Made by a program: the position numbers and the translations under genes. From contig NZ_BBVD01000019.1 of assembly GCF_000964545.1 (NCBI RefSeq), forward strand, positions 7,045 to 71,044: a stretch of 64,000 bases of DNA. Reading direction: 5' to 3'. Shown in pieces: positions 1 through 10,467 of the stretch (positions within the stretch are counted from its first letter, which is position 1; every line of letters starts with the position of its first letter). The notes beneath the pieces are model-generated. The model was not told the DNA's origin, ran no database searches, and worked only from the letters and a program-made list of their open reading frames with translations. The DNA is from Comamonas thiooxydans (GTDB taxonomy: Bacteria > Pseudomonadota > Gammaproteobacteria > Burkholderiales > Burkholderiaceae_C).

Positions 1-1
1 C

Positions 2-814
2 ATGTGGGAGACCGAGCCCGCACCGGCCTCTTTCACGGCCTTTGGTTTCCCCGACCGCGAGGCGCGCGAGACCCATTTTGCCGTGCACATCCCATGGGTC
101 ATGGGCCTGATCGGTACGCGTTCGCTGGACACCCAAATTCCCGGCATCAACGAATTGGTCAAGAGCGCCGAGGGCAATATCCGCAACGGTATCGACGCCT
201 ATGACGCGCTGCAAACCATTCGCAAGGCCAGGACCGATGCCGAGATTCCCGCCGAGGCACGCCTGCGCTTTGAGAACAATGGCGCCAATCTGGGCTACGC
301 CCTGCTGCTGATGCGCTATGTGGATGACCCACGCAAGGCGACCGAAGCACAGATCCATCAGGCAGCAATGGATACCGTGCCGCCGGTCGGTCCGCTGTTC
401 TGGACCTTCCGCATCATGGTGGCCCTGGGCATGTTCTTCATCGTGCTGACCGGCACCTTCTTCTGGCTGGCTGCCCGCCACAGGCTGGATGCCTACCCCT
501 GGCTGCTCAAGGTTGCCGTGTTCTCGATTCCGCTGCCCTGGATCGCCGCCGAATGCGGCTGGGTGGTGGCCGAGCTGGGTCGTCAGCCCTGGATCATCGA
601 AGGCGTGCTGCCCACGGCCATGGCGGTTTCCAATCTGGGCGCGAAGACGCTGTTGCTGACCATTGCCGGCTTTGTGCTGATTTACACCGTGCTGCTGGTT
701 ATCGAGCTCAAGCTGATGGTCAAGGCCATCAAGAAGGGCCCCGAGCATGAGAGCGAACCTCACCTCAGCCTCTACGAACCCATGATCAAGAAGCTGGCAC
801 GCGGCCAAAGCTGA
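2..814 (+). CDS. cydA: cytochrome bd ubiquinol oxidase subunit I, C-terminal part (5' truncated)
   Basis: Quinol-oxidising, haem-bearing subunit of the inner-membrane bd-type terminal oxidase. The frame is already open at the window edge, so the first visible ATG is probably internal; about the last 270 residues are present. The FRIMV motif holds R137 and M139 of the visible part, matching the Arg/Met pair that serves haem b558 in E. coli CydA. The GRQPW segment and the long stretch before FRIMV match the long-Q-loop (E. coli-like) subfamily rather than the cyanide-insensitive type. Several C-terminal membrane helices are visible. cydB begins 13 bp after the stop and cydX follows, so this is one operon. 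Confidence 0.95.
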   Translation: MWETEPAPASFTAFGFPDREARETHFAVHIPWVMGLIGTRSLDTQIPGINELVKSAEGNIRNGIDAYDALQTIRKARTDAEIPAEARLRFENNGANLGYALLLMRYVDDPRKATEAQIHQAAMDTVPPVGPLFWTFRIMVALGMFFIVLTGTFFWLAARHRLDAYPWLLKVAVFSIPLPWIAAECGWVVAELGRQPWIIEGVLPTAMAVSNLGAKTLLLTIAGFVLIYTVLLVIELKLMVKAIKKGPEHESEPHLSLYEPMIKKLARGQS

Positions 815-827
815 GAGGAGTAACCAA

Positions 828-1982
828 ATGATCTTGCATGAACTGATTTCATATGACGTGCTGCGCCTCATCTGGTGGCTGCTGCTCGGTGTGCTGCTGG
901 TGGGCTTTGCCGTCACCGACGGCTTTGACCTCGGCGCCATGGGCCTGTTGCGCGCCACGGCCAAGACCGATGTCGAGCGCCGTACGGCCATCAACTCAGT
1001 CGGCCCCGTGTGGGAAGGCAATCAGGTGTGGCTGATTCTGGGTGGCGGTGCCATCTTTGCGGCCTGGCCCCAGCTTTACGCCGTGTCCTTCTCGGGCTTT
1101 TACCTGGCCATGTTTGCCGTGCTGGTGCCGCTGATCCTGCGTCCCGTGGCGTTCAAGTTCCGCAGCAAACATGAAGATGCAGCCTGGCGCAACCGCTGGG
1201 ACTGGGTGCTGTGCATCACGGGTCTGGTGCCAGCGCTGCTGTTCGGCGTGGCAGTGGGCAATGTGATCCTCGGCGTGCCATTTCGTCTGGGTGACGATAT
1301 GCGCATTTACTACGACGGCAGCTTCTTCGGCCTGCTCACGCCTTTCGCATTGCTGTGCGGTCTGGTCTCGCTGTCCATGCTGCTCATGCATGGTGCGGCC
1401 TGGCTGATGTTCAAGACCGATGGAGAAGTCGCCAACCGCGCCGCCAGGTATGGCACATGGTTTGCCGTGCTGACCACCGTGCTGTTTGCGGTTGCCGGCC
1501 TGTGGCTGGCTACAGGCATCAACGGCTATGTGATTACCAGCGAGATCAACCCCGTCGGTCCCTCCAACCCCTTGAACAAGACCGCAGCCGTGGCTGCCGG
1601 TGCATGGATGGCCAACTTCAAGTCCTATCCCTGGCTCTGGCTGGTGCCCGGTATCGGCCTGCTCATGCCGCTGATCGTGGCCATCGGCTTGCGCAGCCGT
1701 CGCGAGTGGCTGGCGCTGCTGGCAAGCGGCCTGGCGATTGCCGGAATCATCCTGACCGTGGGCGCTGCCATGTTCCCCATGATCCTGCCCTCCAGCATTG
1801 ATCCGCGCTTCAGTCTGACGGTCTGGGACTCGTCTTCCAGCCATGTCGTGCTGTTCATCATGCTGGTCTGCGTGCTGATCTTCCTGCCCTTGATCCTGGC
1901 CTATACCAGCTGGGTGTACTCGGTGCTGCGAGGCAAGGTGGACGTGAAGGCCATCGTGACCGGTCAGGGCCACTCGTATTGA
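828..1982 (+). CDS. cydB: cytochrome bd ubiquinol oxidase subunit II
   Basis: Second large subunit of cytochrome bd oxidase, an integral inner-membrane protein that partners CydA. The 384 residues are close to the usual CydB length. The N-terminal segment with DGFDLG and the GPVWEGNQVW motif are CydB hallmarks, and about eight to nine hydrophobic helices are visible. An AGAGGAG ribosome binding site sits 7 bp before the ATG, just after the cydA stop. No frameshift or missing region was seen. It is expected to be co-transcribed with cydA and cydX; no regulatory site is visible because the operon start lies outside the window. Confidence 0.97.
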   Translation: MILHELISYDVLRLIWWLLLGVLLVGFAVTDGFDLGAMGLLRATAKTDVERRTAINSVGPVWEGNQVWLILGGGAIFAAWPQLYAVSFSGFYLAMFAVLVPLILRPVAFKFRSKHEDAAWRNRWDWVLCITGLVPALLFGVAVGNVILGVPFRLGDDMRIYYDGSFFGLLTPFALLCGLVSLSMLLMHGAAWLMFKTDGEVANRAARYGTWFAVLTTVLFAVAGLWLATGINGYVITSEINPVGPSNPLNKTAAVAAGAWMANFKSYPWLWLVPGIGLLMPLIVAIGLRSRREWLALLASGLAIAGIILTVGAAMFPMILPSSIDPRFSLTVWDSSSSHVVLFIMLVCVLIFLPLILAYTSWVYSVLRGKVDVKAIVTGQGHSY

Positions 1983-2086
1983 GATGGGACGCCCCTCGGA
2001 CGCCATGCTGCGTTCTTCCTTCTGTGTGGGGGGCGGTTCGAATATTGTTGGCCCATACATTGGATGGGCCGAATGAAAGGAAACTT

Positions 2087-2227
2087 ATGTGGTATTTCGC
2101 CTGGTTGCTGGGTCTGCCGCTGGCAGCAGCCTTTGCCGTGCTCAATGCGATCTGGTTCGAGTTGATGGATGACGAGGCAACGCGTCGCAAGCTTCTGGAG
2201 CGAACCAAGTCGCTGCCGGATGCCTGA
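2087..2227 (+). CDS. cydX: cytochrome bd oxidase small subunit CydX
   Basis: A 46-residue single-helix protein that stabilises the haems of cytochrome bd in E. coli. It begins MWYFAWLLG, the recognisable CydX/YbgT start, followed by one membrane helix and a charged tail with RRKLLERTK. A GAAAGGA ribosome binding site lies 5 bp before the ATG. The frame extends further upstream, but only this start gives the family N-terminus. It lies 104 bp after cydB and just before a strong terminator, so it is the last gene of the operon. Its presence agrees with the long-Q-loop CydA. Confidence 0.93.
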   Translation: MWYFAWLLGLPLAAAFAVLNAIWFELMDDEATRRKLLERTKSLPDA

Positions 2228-2242
2228 GTCGCCAAGACATGG

Positions 2243-2280
2243 AAAAGCCCGGTCGGCTTGGAGCTGACCGGGCTTTTTTT
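2243..2280. terminator. bidirectional rho-independent terminator
   Basis: AAAAGCCCGGTC pairs with GACCGGGCTTTT around a short loop, with a T-run on the plus side and an A-run on the other. It separates the cyd operon (plus) from the convergent eda gene (minus) and could end transcripts from both sides. Confidence 0.9.
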
Positions 2281-2302
2281 TATGGATGAGGCCTTGTCTT
2301 GC

Positions 2303-2934
2303 TCAGGCCGTGCGAGAGCTTCTCAACGCCTGCGTGGCCTGAGCCAGCTCGGTGATAAGTGACCAGTTGCCACTCTCCACGGCACTGGCGGGGACCAGCC
2401 AGGAGCCGCCCACGCAGACCACATTGGACAGTGCCAGAAACTCCGCCGCGTTGCCGGGCGAGATGCCGCCCGTGGGGCAGAAACGCAGCTCTCCGAACGG
2501 ACCTTGCCAGGCCTTCAGCATCTGGATGCCGCCCGACTGCACGGCGGGGAAGAACTTGAGCTCGGTAAAGCCATCTTCCTGAGCCATCATGATTTCGCTG
2601 CTGGTTGCAACACCGGGCAGCAGCGGCAGGTTCAGATCGCGGCAGGCCTGGCCCAGCTTGCTGGTAAAGCCGGGACTGACGGCAAACCTTGCGCCGGCCC
2701 GAGCAGCCGCCGCGGCATCGGCTGCATTGCGCACGGTGCCCGCACCGACGATGGCTTCGGGCAGTTGCTTGGCGATGGCCTCTATGCAGGCCAGGCCCTG
2801 AGGCGTGCGCAGCGTGACCTCCAGAACCCTGATGCCGCCGGCCAGCAGTGCTTTGGCCATGGGCACCGCATGCTCTGCGTTGTGCAGCACGATGACCGGA
2901 ATCACCGGTGCATCCTGCATGATGGACAAGGCGG

Positions 2935-2950
<16 letters not shown>
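2303..2950 (-). CDS. eda: 2-dehydro-3-deoxy-phosphogluconate (KDPG) aldolase
   Basis: Cleaves KDPG to pyruvate and glyceraldehyde 3-phosphate, the last step of the Entner-Doudoroff route in the cytoplasm. E44 in LEVTLRT and the Schiff-base lysine K132 in LKFFPA match the family, as does RFCPTGGI for phosphate binding. The ATG at 2950 is chosen because GAAGGAG lies 7 bp before it. This start overlaps the end of edd by 16 bp. A TTG at 2956 and an ATG at 2938 (which would give an ATGA overlap with the edd stop) are alternatives. 215 residues is a normal length. It is the last gene of the gluconate module. Confidence 0.95.
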
Positions 2951-4782
<1,832 letters not shown>

Positions 4783-4846
4783 GATGAAAGTCCTTGGGCA
4801 GCAAGGCCTGTGCTTGGGGCGCAGGCATTGTCTTGGAATGAGTCAG

Positions 4847-4867
4847 AGCCATGCCCGGGGCATGGCT
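4847..4867. other. GC-rich hairpin between dctP and edd
   Basis: AGCCATGCCC and GGGCATGGCT form a near-perfect stem with almost no loop. It lies downstream of dctP on the minus strand with no T-run after it. It may act as an mRNA processing or stabilising hairpin that uncouples receptor and enzyme levels rather than as a full terminator; the function is inferred. Confidence 0.5.
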
Positions 4868-4881
4868 CCATGGTTGGGCGC

Positions 4882-5889
4882 TTATTTGGCGCGAGCTTGC
4901 TTGACGGCTGCCTGCACAGAGTCCCAGGTACCTTGACCCACGGACTTGGCAATGCCGGCATTGACGGTGCCGAGCTTGTCGCGCATGCGGCCTGCTTCGG
5001 CGGCTGGCAGCTCGTTGACCTGCATGCCCTTGGTCTTGATCTCGGCCAGAGCCTTGGCGGCTTCTTCGCGCGTGTCCTTGCGCTCGAATTCACGGCTCTT
5101 GATCGCCGCATCCTGCAGCACCTTCTTCTCGGCGGGGCTCAGCGTGTCCCACCACTTCTTGCTGACCGTCACGATCCAGGGGCTGTAGACATGGTTGGAG
5201 ACGGTCAGGTACTTCTGCACTTCATAGAACTTGCTCGAAAGCACCGTGTTGAAGGGGTTTTCCTGACCGTCCACGGCCTTGGTTTCCAGCGCCGTGAACA
5301 GCTCGGAGAAGGGCAGGGGAACGGCATTGGCGCCCAGGGTCTTGAAGCTGTCCAGGAAGACGTTGTTCTGCATCACGCGCAGCTTCACGTCCTGCAGATC
5401 TTCCAGCTTGGTGATGGGGCGCTTGTTGTTGGTCAGATTGCGAAATCCATTTTCCCAATAGACCAGACCCACCATGCCCTTGGGCTCCAGAGTGGCCTTG
5501 ACCTTCTCTCCCACGGGGCCGTCCAGCACGGCATCGGCCTCCTTGGTGTTGGCAAACAGAAAAGGGGTGTCCCAGATCGCCATTTCGGGCGACAGGCCCA
5601 CCAGCGTGGCGGTGGAGCCGACCATCATTTCCTGGGCGCCGCCGATCAGGGCCTGCTGCATCTGCGTGTCCGAGCCCAGGGATGCGTTGCCGATGGCGCG
5701 GACCTTCATCTTGCCGCCGCTGGCCTTTTCCACTTCCTTGGCGAACATGCGCACGGCACGACCCTGGTTGGAGTCTTCCACCAGGCCGTAGCCGAACCGC
5801 ACCAGGCGGGGCTTGAAGTCCTGCGCCTGAACGGCGCCGGCGGCCAGCAACATTGCCGTGAGGCCCGCGACTGCAAATTTGATACGCAT
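4882..5889 (-). CDS. dctP: TRAP transporter periplasmic substrate-binding protein (DctP family)
   Basis: Periplasmic receptor delivering a carboxylate or sugar acid to the DctQM membrane proteins. The chosen ATG gives a signal peptide, MRIKFAVAGLTAMLLAAG, cut after about residue 22, and is preceded by AAGGAG at 6 bp. A longer in-frame extension upstream lacks a site. The mature part has DctP features: a binding-pocket arginine region in KLRVMQNN, the PFSELFTALETKAVDGQENP block and a conserved Trp-rich segment. 335 residues is normal. The gene follows dctM after a 121-bp gap and precedes edd. The substrate is inferred to be gluconate or a similar sugar acid from the flanking gntK, edd and eda. 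Confidence 0.93.
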   Translation of the reverse strand: MRIKFAVAGLTAMLLAAGAVQAQDFKPRLVRFGYGLVEDSNQGRAVRMFAKEVEKASGGKMKVRAIGNASLGSDTQMQQALIGGAQEMMVGSTATLVGLSPEMAIWDTPFLFANTKEADAVLDGPVGEKVKATLEPKGMVGLVYWENGFRNLTNNKRPITKLEDLQDVKLRVMQNNVFLDSFKTLGANAVPLPFSELFTALETKAVDGQENPFNTVLSSKFYEVQKYLTVSNHVYSPWIVTVSKKWWDTLSPAEKKVLQDAAIKSREFERKDTREEAAKALAEIKTKGMQVNELPAAEAGRMRDKLGTVNAGIAKSVGQGTWDSVQAAVKQARAK

Positions 5890-6010
5890 ACCCGTCTCCT
5901 TGCTTGATTGGGCCTGGGCCCTTTGATGAAATTGGAACTGTCGTGATGCGCTTGATTGCAGTGCGCACCATGTTATGAATCTAAGATCTTTCATGGATGG
6001 CATGCCGTTC

Positions 6011-7291
6011 TCAGTGCATCCATTTGAGCGGACCCGTGACCAGCTGAGGGAAGATCACGAAGAGCACGGCCAGCAGCACATAGACCATCAGGAAGGGATT
6101 GGTGCCCTTGATCACGGTTTCCATGCGCAGCCTGCCGACCCCGGCCACCACGTTCTGCACCGTGCCCACAGGGGGGGTGATCAGGCCGATACAGCCCACA
6201 TAGATGAACATGAAGCCGAAGTACACGGGATCGATGCCGGCCTTGACGGCCAGCGGTGCGCAGACCGGACCGAAGATCAGGATGGTTGGGGTCAGATCCA
6301 TGGCGGTGCCGACCACGAGCAGGAAGAGCATCATCACGGCCATGAAAAGCATGGGCTGATCCAGCAGACCCGAGAAGCTGTCGGCCAGCATATTGGGCAG
6401 GTCGGCGAGCGTGATCATGTAGGCGGTCACAGTGGCCGCACCGCAGAGGAACATCACCACGGCGGTGGTCTTGGATGCGCCCAGAAAGACTTCGTAGAGC
6501 CTACTCCAGCTCATCTCCCGATAGACCACCATGGACACGAACAGCGCGTAGACCGCGGCCACCACGGCGGCTTCGGTTGGCGTGAAGACGCCGCCCTTGA
6601 GGCCGCCCAGAATGATGACAGGCATCATCATGGCCCAGAAGCTCTTGGCCAGTGCCTTGAGGCGCAGGCCCCAGCTCACGCGTTCACCCGAGGTCAGCTG
6701 GTATTTGCGCGCGATGAACCACCAGGCAGCAATCAGAAAGCTGCCCATGAACAGGCCGGGAACGACGCCCGAGAGAAACAGCTTGCTGATGGAGGTGTTG
6801 GTGGTGACGCCGTAGATCACGAACGGCATCGAAGGCGGAATGATGGGGGCGATGATGCCGCCTGAAGCCAGCAGGCCGGCGCTGTAGCTGTCGGGATACT
6901 TCTGGTCGCGCATCATCGGCAGCAAGATGGTGGCCAGCGCGGCGGTGTCGGCAATGGCCGATCCGCTCATCGAGGCCAGCAGCACGGCTGCGCCGATGGC
7001 CACATAGCCCAGGCCACCCGGGATATGACCGACAAAGGCGCGGGCCAGATCGATGATGCGGCGTGACAGGCCGCCGGCATTCATCAGCTCACCTGCGAGG
7101 ATGAAGAATGGCACGGCCAGCAGCGGGAAATTGTCGAACCCGGCTTGCAGGTTCTGCGCGAGCAGCTGGGTGTCGAAAAAGTCCAGGTGCCACATCAGTG
7201 CGACACCGGTGAGTATCAGTGCATGCGCAATCGGCATGCCGATCACCATGCCGCCGATCAGCACGGCGAGAAAAATCAGGGTAACGACCAT
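6011..7291 (-). CDS. dctM: TRAP transporter large permease (DctM family)
   Basis: Main membrane channel of the sodium-driven TRAP uptake system. The 426 residues show about twelve hydrophobic segments. Family blocks include the N-terminal GMPIAHAL, PFFILAGELM, GSAIADTAA, GIIAPIIPPS and the C-terminal GLITPPVGTVQNVV. The start lies 10 bp after the dctQ stop with an AGGAG-like site, so the two membrane subunits are closely coupled. It works with DctQ and the DctP receptor. No defects were seen. Confidence 0.95.
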   Translation of the reverse strand: MVVTLIFLAVLIGGMVIGMPIAHALILTGVALMWHLDFFDTQLLAQNLQAGFDNFPLLAVPFFILAGELMNAGGLSRRIIDLARAFVGHIPGGLGYVAIGAAVLLASMSGSAIADTAALATILLPMMRDQKYPDSYSAGLLASGGIIAPIIPPSMPFVIYGVTTNTSISKLFLSGVVPGLFMGSFLIAAWWFIARKYQLTSGERVSWGLRLKALAKSFWAMMMPVIILGGLKGGVFTPTEAAVVAAVYALFVSMVVYREMSWSRLYEVFLGASKTTAVVMFLCGAATVTAYMITLADLPNMLADSFSGLLDQPMLFMAVMMLFLLVVGTAMDLTPTILIFGPVCAPLAVKAGIDPVYFGFMFIYVGCIGLITPPVGTVQNVVAGVGRLRMETVIKGTNPFLMVYVLLAVLFVIFPQLVTGPLKWMH

Positions 7292-7301
7292 GGCGCTCTC
7301 C

Positions 7302-7808
7302 TTACTCCACGCTGGTTTCAGAAGATTCGGATGGGGTGCCGCGCAGCATGTCGCGCACCACGACCAGCAGCATGCCTATGGCCAGCACCAGCGTCGCCGC
7401 TGCGCCCAGAGCCAGGGGATAGCCCAGCACGGTGCTGTAGCTGCTCCAGCCGGCAACGACCTGCTCCCAGGAGCCCCACAGCAGCAGGGCCATGCAGGTG
7501 CCGATCAGCAGTTGCGAGACCCAGAACAGGACTTTGCGGGTGATCGGGCCGACCCGCGATGTCACCATGTCAAAGCCCAGGTGGGCGCCTTCGAAAGCCG
7601 CCACGATGGCGCCGATGGCCACCAGCCACACAAACAGCAGGCGCGAGATCTCCTCATAGGAGACGATGCTGGTGTGGAAAACGTAGCGCAGCACCACGTT
7701 GACGAAAACGGCAACCACCATGCCGGCCAGGGCCAGCACCATCAGGCCTTCGGCCAGGCGCTTGAGCCATGGCTTGCGGCCCTGTGCCTCTTTGCGATCT
7801 TCAGACAT
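7302..7808 (-). CDS. dctQ: TRAP transporter small permease (DctQ family)
   Basis: Small four-helix membrane subunit of the TRAP importer. 168 residues. The second helix region carries SYEEISRLLFVWLVAIGA, the typical DctQ signature with the conserved glutamates and tryptophan, followed by the AHLGFDMV motif. It sits 19 bp after gntK and 10 bp before dctM, so gntK-dctQ-dctM form a tight block. The charged N- and C-termini are predicted to be cytoplasmic. Confidence 0.92.
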   Translation of the reverse strand: MSEDRKEAQGRKPWLKRLAEGLMVLALAGMVVAVFVNVVLRYVFHTSIVSYEEISRLLFVWLVAIGAIVAAFEGAHLGFDMVTSRVGPITRKVLFWVSQLLIGTCMALLLWGSWEQVVAGWSSYSTVLGYPLALGAAATLVLAIGMLLVVVRDMLRGTPSESSETSVE

Positions 7809-7827
7809 TGGCTGTCTCCTGCTGTCT

Positions 7828-8364
7828 TTATGCTTGGGATTCGCGCCTTGCCCATTGCCGGGCCGCGAGCGCGATGTCGTTGAGATTCATGGTGGCGCTG
7901 ACGGTCAGAACATCGGGCTCCTGACGCGGGTCTTCCAGCGTCGTGAACTGATTGGCCACCAGGTCGGGCGAGAAGAAATGCCCGGGTCGGGTCTGGACGC
8001 GTTCCAGGGCCGTGGCATAGTCGAGATCGAGAAACACAAAACCCAGCTGCTGGGCGCTGCGCAACTGGTCGCGGTACTTGCGCTTGAGCGCCGAGCAGGT
8101 CAGCACCAGGCCGTGTTCGGCATCTGCCTGAGCCAGTCGCTGCGCCAGGCGTTCCAGCCAGCCTTCGCGGTCGGCATCCGTCAGGGCAATGCCGGCCTGC
8201 ATCTTGGCCACGCTCTGGGGGGAGTGGTAGCTGTCTCCTTCTACCAAGGTCCACCCCAGTTGACGGGCGATGGCTTCTCCTGCGCTCGATTTGCCGCAGC
8301 CGGAAACTCCCATGACGACGAGTGCCGACATGGTGCCATGAGGCTGGATCTTGCTTTGAGTCAT
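7828..8364 (-). CDS. gntK: gluconokinase
   Basis: Phosphorylates gluconate to 6-phosphogluconate, feeding edd and eda. The P-loop GVSGCGKS is at residues 19-26, followed by EGDSYHS, the CSALKRKYRDQLR block and RPGHFF, all GntK hallmarks. As written it is 178 residues. A second ATG at 8331 would give 167 residues and still keep the P-loop. Neither start has a clear ribosome binding site, and a perfect operator palindrome ends only 4 bp before the first ATG, so the shorter start is possible. It is the first gene of the module and is divergent from the LacI-type regulator. Confidence 0.94.
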   Translation of the reverse strand: MTQSKIQPHGTMSALVVMGVSGCGKSSAGEAIARQLGWTLVEGDSYHSPQSVAKMQAGIALTDADREGWLERLAQRLAQADAEHGLVLTCSALKRKYRDQLRSAQQLGFVFLDLDYATALERVQTRPGHFFSPDLVANQFTTLEDPRQEPDVLTVSATMNLNDIALAARQWARRESQA

Positions 8365-8368
8365 TTTT

Positions 8369-8382
8369 GGATAGCGCTATCC
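8369..8382. promoter_or_regulatory. LacI-family operator copy 1
   Basis: Perfect 14-bp palindrome GGATAGCGCTATCC with the central CG dyad typical of LacI/GntR-family operators, immediately before gntK. The GATAGCGCTATC core is repeated exactly at 8496-8507. Its position suggests repression of gntK and the TRAP-edd-eda module by the divergent regulator. Confidence 0.8.
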
Positions 8383-8495
8383 GATGTGGTTAAAAAATGA
8401 GCAGCCTGCTGCTTTCTGCGATTGGCTTCAGACCTTGGTCGAAGGCAAGTCAGTGCTTTCATCAAGCTGCTTCTACAGACTTCATTTCAAGTCTG

Positions 8496-8507
8496 GATAG
8501 CGCTATC
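8496..8507. promoter_or_regulatory. LacI-family operator copy 2
   Basis: Perfect 12-bp palindrome GATAGCGCTATC, identical in core to the copy beside gntK and about 125 bp from it, roughly 40 bp before the regulator start. This arrangement fits autoregulation and possibly DNA looping between the two sites. Confidence 0.8.
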
Positions 8508-8546
8508 ATACTCAAAAAACCTCAGGCATCTGACTAGGAGATTCCC

Positions 8547-9620
8547 TTGCCTCCCGAGACCCGTACCAAGAGTGAAACCCCGGCAGACAGCGCTTCTTCA
8601 AGGCGATCTCGTGCCAGCGGGCGCGTCACCCTCAGCGATGTGGCACAGGCTGCGGGCGTGAGTCCGATGACGGTCTCCAGAGCCTTGCGCGGAGAGCGCA
8701 GAGTGGCTGCAGCCCTGGTCGACAAAGTGCGCGAGGTTGCGGCTTCTCTGGGTTATGTGCCCGATCTGGCTGCACGTGCACTGGCCTCGCAAAAAAGCAC
8801 CCAGGTGCTGGTACTGGTCCCCATGCTCTCCAACACCTTGTTTGTGGAGGTCCTGGAGGCTGTGCACAAGGTGCTGTTTGCCCAGGGCTATCACATGCTG
8901 ATCGGCGTGACCCACTACGACCCTGCGGAGGAAGAGCAGTTGCTGCGGGCCTATCTGCCCATGCGGCCTGCCGGGCTGTTGCTGACCGGGTTTGATCACA
9001 GCGAAGAGTCGCGGAAATTATTGGCTGCCAATCCAGTGCCGCGCGTGCATCTCATGGAGTTGCGCGAGCCCGGCACGGGGCCCGATTGCTACAGCGTAGG
9101 TTTTTCTCAGATTGCAGCTGGCGCTGAAATGACCCGTCATCTGCTGGACAAGGGATACAGACGCATCGCATTTTGCGGAGCCCAGCTCGACGCGCGTGTC
9201 ATGCAGCGTCTGGAAGGTTATCGGCAGGTGCTCAAACAGGCCGGCCTCTATGACCAGAGCCTGGAGATTCTCAATCCCGAGCGTTCATCGCTGGCGCTGG
9301 GTGCAAGGCAGTTTGAGACACTTCTCAAGGCGCAGACTACGGTGGATGCCATCTTTTTCTGCAATGATGACATTGCACAAGGCGCATTGCTGGAGGCCAA
9401 TCGCATGGGGGTCAAGGTGCCGCAGCAGGTGGCGATCGCCGGGTTCAACGACCTTCCTGGCAGTGATCAGATGGTGCCGCCTCTGACCACTATCCATACA
9501 CCCAGGGATGAAGTGGGCAGAAAAGCTGCCAGCATGCTACTGCAGTTGCTGGCAGGGGACACCGTCAGAGAGGCCAGCGTGGATCTGGGCTTCAGGCTGG
9601 TGCCCAGGGCCAGCACCTGA
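8547..9620 (+). CDS. gntR: LacI-family transcriptional regulator of gluconate use (GntR-like)
   Basis: DNA-binding repressor with a LacI-type helix-turn-helix at about residues 27-50 (VTLSDVAQAAGVSPMTVSRA) and a periplasmic-binding-protein-like effector domain ending in GFNDLPGSD and a C-terminal RPRAST-like tail. A TTG start is used: TAGGAG sits 6 bp before it, and the next in-frame ATG lies inside the helix-turn-helix. 357 residues. It is divergent from gntK, with two identical palindromes between them, so it most likely represses the module until gluconate or 6-phosphogluconate is present. The effector is inferred. Confidence 0.88.
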   Translation: MPPETRTKSETPADSASSRRSRASGRVTLSDVAQAAGVSPMTVSRALRGERRVAAALVDKVREVAASLGYVPDLAARALASQKSTQVLVLVPMLSNTLFVEVLEAVHKVLFAQGYHMLIGVTHYDPAEEEQLLRAYLPMRPAGLLLTGFDHSEESRKLLAANPVPRVHLMELREPGTGPDCYSVGFSQIAAGAEMTRHLLDKGYRRIAFCGAQLDARVMQRLEGYRQVLKQAGLYDQSLEILNPERSSLALGARQFETLLKAQTTVDAIFFCNDDIAQGALLEANRMGVKVPQQVAIAGFNDLPGSDQMVPPLTTIHTPRDEVGRKAASMLLQLLAGDTVREASVDLGFRLVPRAST

Positions 9621-9630
9621 GTTGTCGGCG

Positions 9631-10215
9631 TCAGGCTTCCGAGCCTGACTTGCCTCGCCCGGTAATCTTGTCTTTCAGGTCCAGCAGTCGCGTCACGGCG
9701 GAGCCCATGCCCATGAGCTGCATGGCGGTCTCTGGCGACAGACGCTGAACATCGTCAAACCAGCTCATCAGTTTGTCGATGAGCTCGTGCATATCGCGCA
9801 TGCGCTGCTGGGCGTAACGTTCTTCGTCGGTGCTGGCTTCCTCCATCATGGCGGCACGCAGCATGGACTGCGTGGGCTCGATCTCGCGGCGGCGGCGCTC
9901 TTCGGCCAGTCGCTTGAAGATTTCCCAGACATCCTCGGGTGCCTGGAAGTATTCGCGCCGGTCGCCGGGCTGGTGACGCAGCTGAACCAGCCGCCAAGCC
10001 TGCAGCTCCTTGAGCCCCATGCTCACATTGGAGCGCGAGAATTCCAGCGTGTCGGCAATCTGGTCTGCGTTCAGCGGCTCGGGCGAAATGAACAGCAGGG
10101 CATAGATCTGCCCCACGGTGCGATTGATGCCCCAGCGGCTGCCCATCTCGCCGAAATGCGAAACAAATTGTCGGCTCAGCTCCGACAGTGGTTTGGCTTG
10201 CGTCATGGCCTCCAT
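9631..10215 (-). CDS. GbsR/MarR-type winged-helix transcriptional regulator
   Basis: Winged-helix regulator of the GbsR/MarR group. The helix-turn-helix falls in the segment LNADQIADTLEFSRSNVSMG, followed by a wing with GDRREYF and a long charged C-terminal helix likely used for dimerisation. Two starts are possible, at 10215 with an AAAGG site and at 10206. The first gives 194 residues. It ends close to the lacI-type gene (convergent) and is divergent from the acyltransferase at 10468, which may be its target. The effector is unknown; GbsR relatives respond to choline in Bacillus, but nothing here shows that. Confidence 0.75.
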   Translation of the reverse strand: MEAMTQAKPLSELSRQFVSHFGEMGSRWGINRTVGQIYALLFISPEPLNADQIADTLEFSRSNVSMGLKELQAWRLVQLRHQPGDRREYFQAPEDVWEIFKRLAEERRRREIEPTQSMLRAAMMEEASTDEERYAQQRMRDMHELIDKLMSWFDDVQRLSPETAMQLMGMGSAVTRLLDLKDKITGRGKSGSEA

Positions 10216-10426
10216 TGTGCCTTTGCCCGGGGTTCTCAGTGGGGCAGGGAAATCAAGCCGGAGTGCAATCGCTCTGGTTTTGTTCATGCTTGGCGCATGA
10301 AACCCGCGCAGATATGTTTCGTAAAACTTGCAACGCTGTCAGCAAATTGTTGGGAATCGGCGCAAAATCGCCATCCTGTTTTAAGTCGGCTTTTTTACGT
10401 TGCCTGTTGCCGGGCAAACTCACCCT

Positions 10427-10458
10427 GCCGCCGGGCAGCCCATGGGCTGCCCGGCGGC
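10427..10458. repeat. perfect 32-bp palindrome before the acyltransferase start
   Basis: Each half is GCCGCCGGGCAGCCCA, so the 32 bases equal their own reverse complement. It ends 9 bp before the ATG at 10468. In RNA it would form a very stable GC hairpin over the place where a ribosome binding site should be, and no Shine-Dalgarno sequence is visible. In DNA it could be an operator. The rest of the 252-bp gap between the divergent genes is unremarkable. Confidence 0.85.
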
Positions 10459-10467
10459 CGTGATCTG

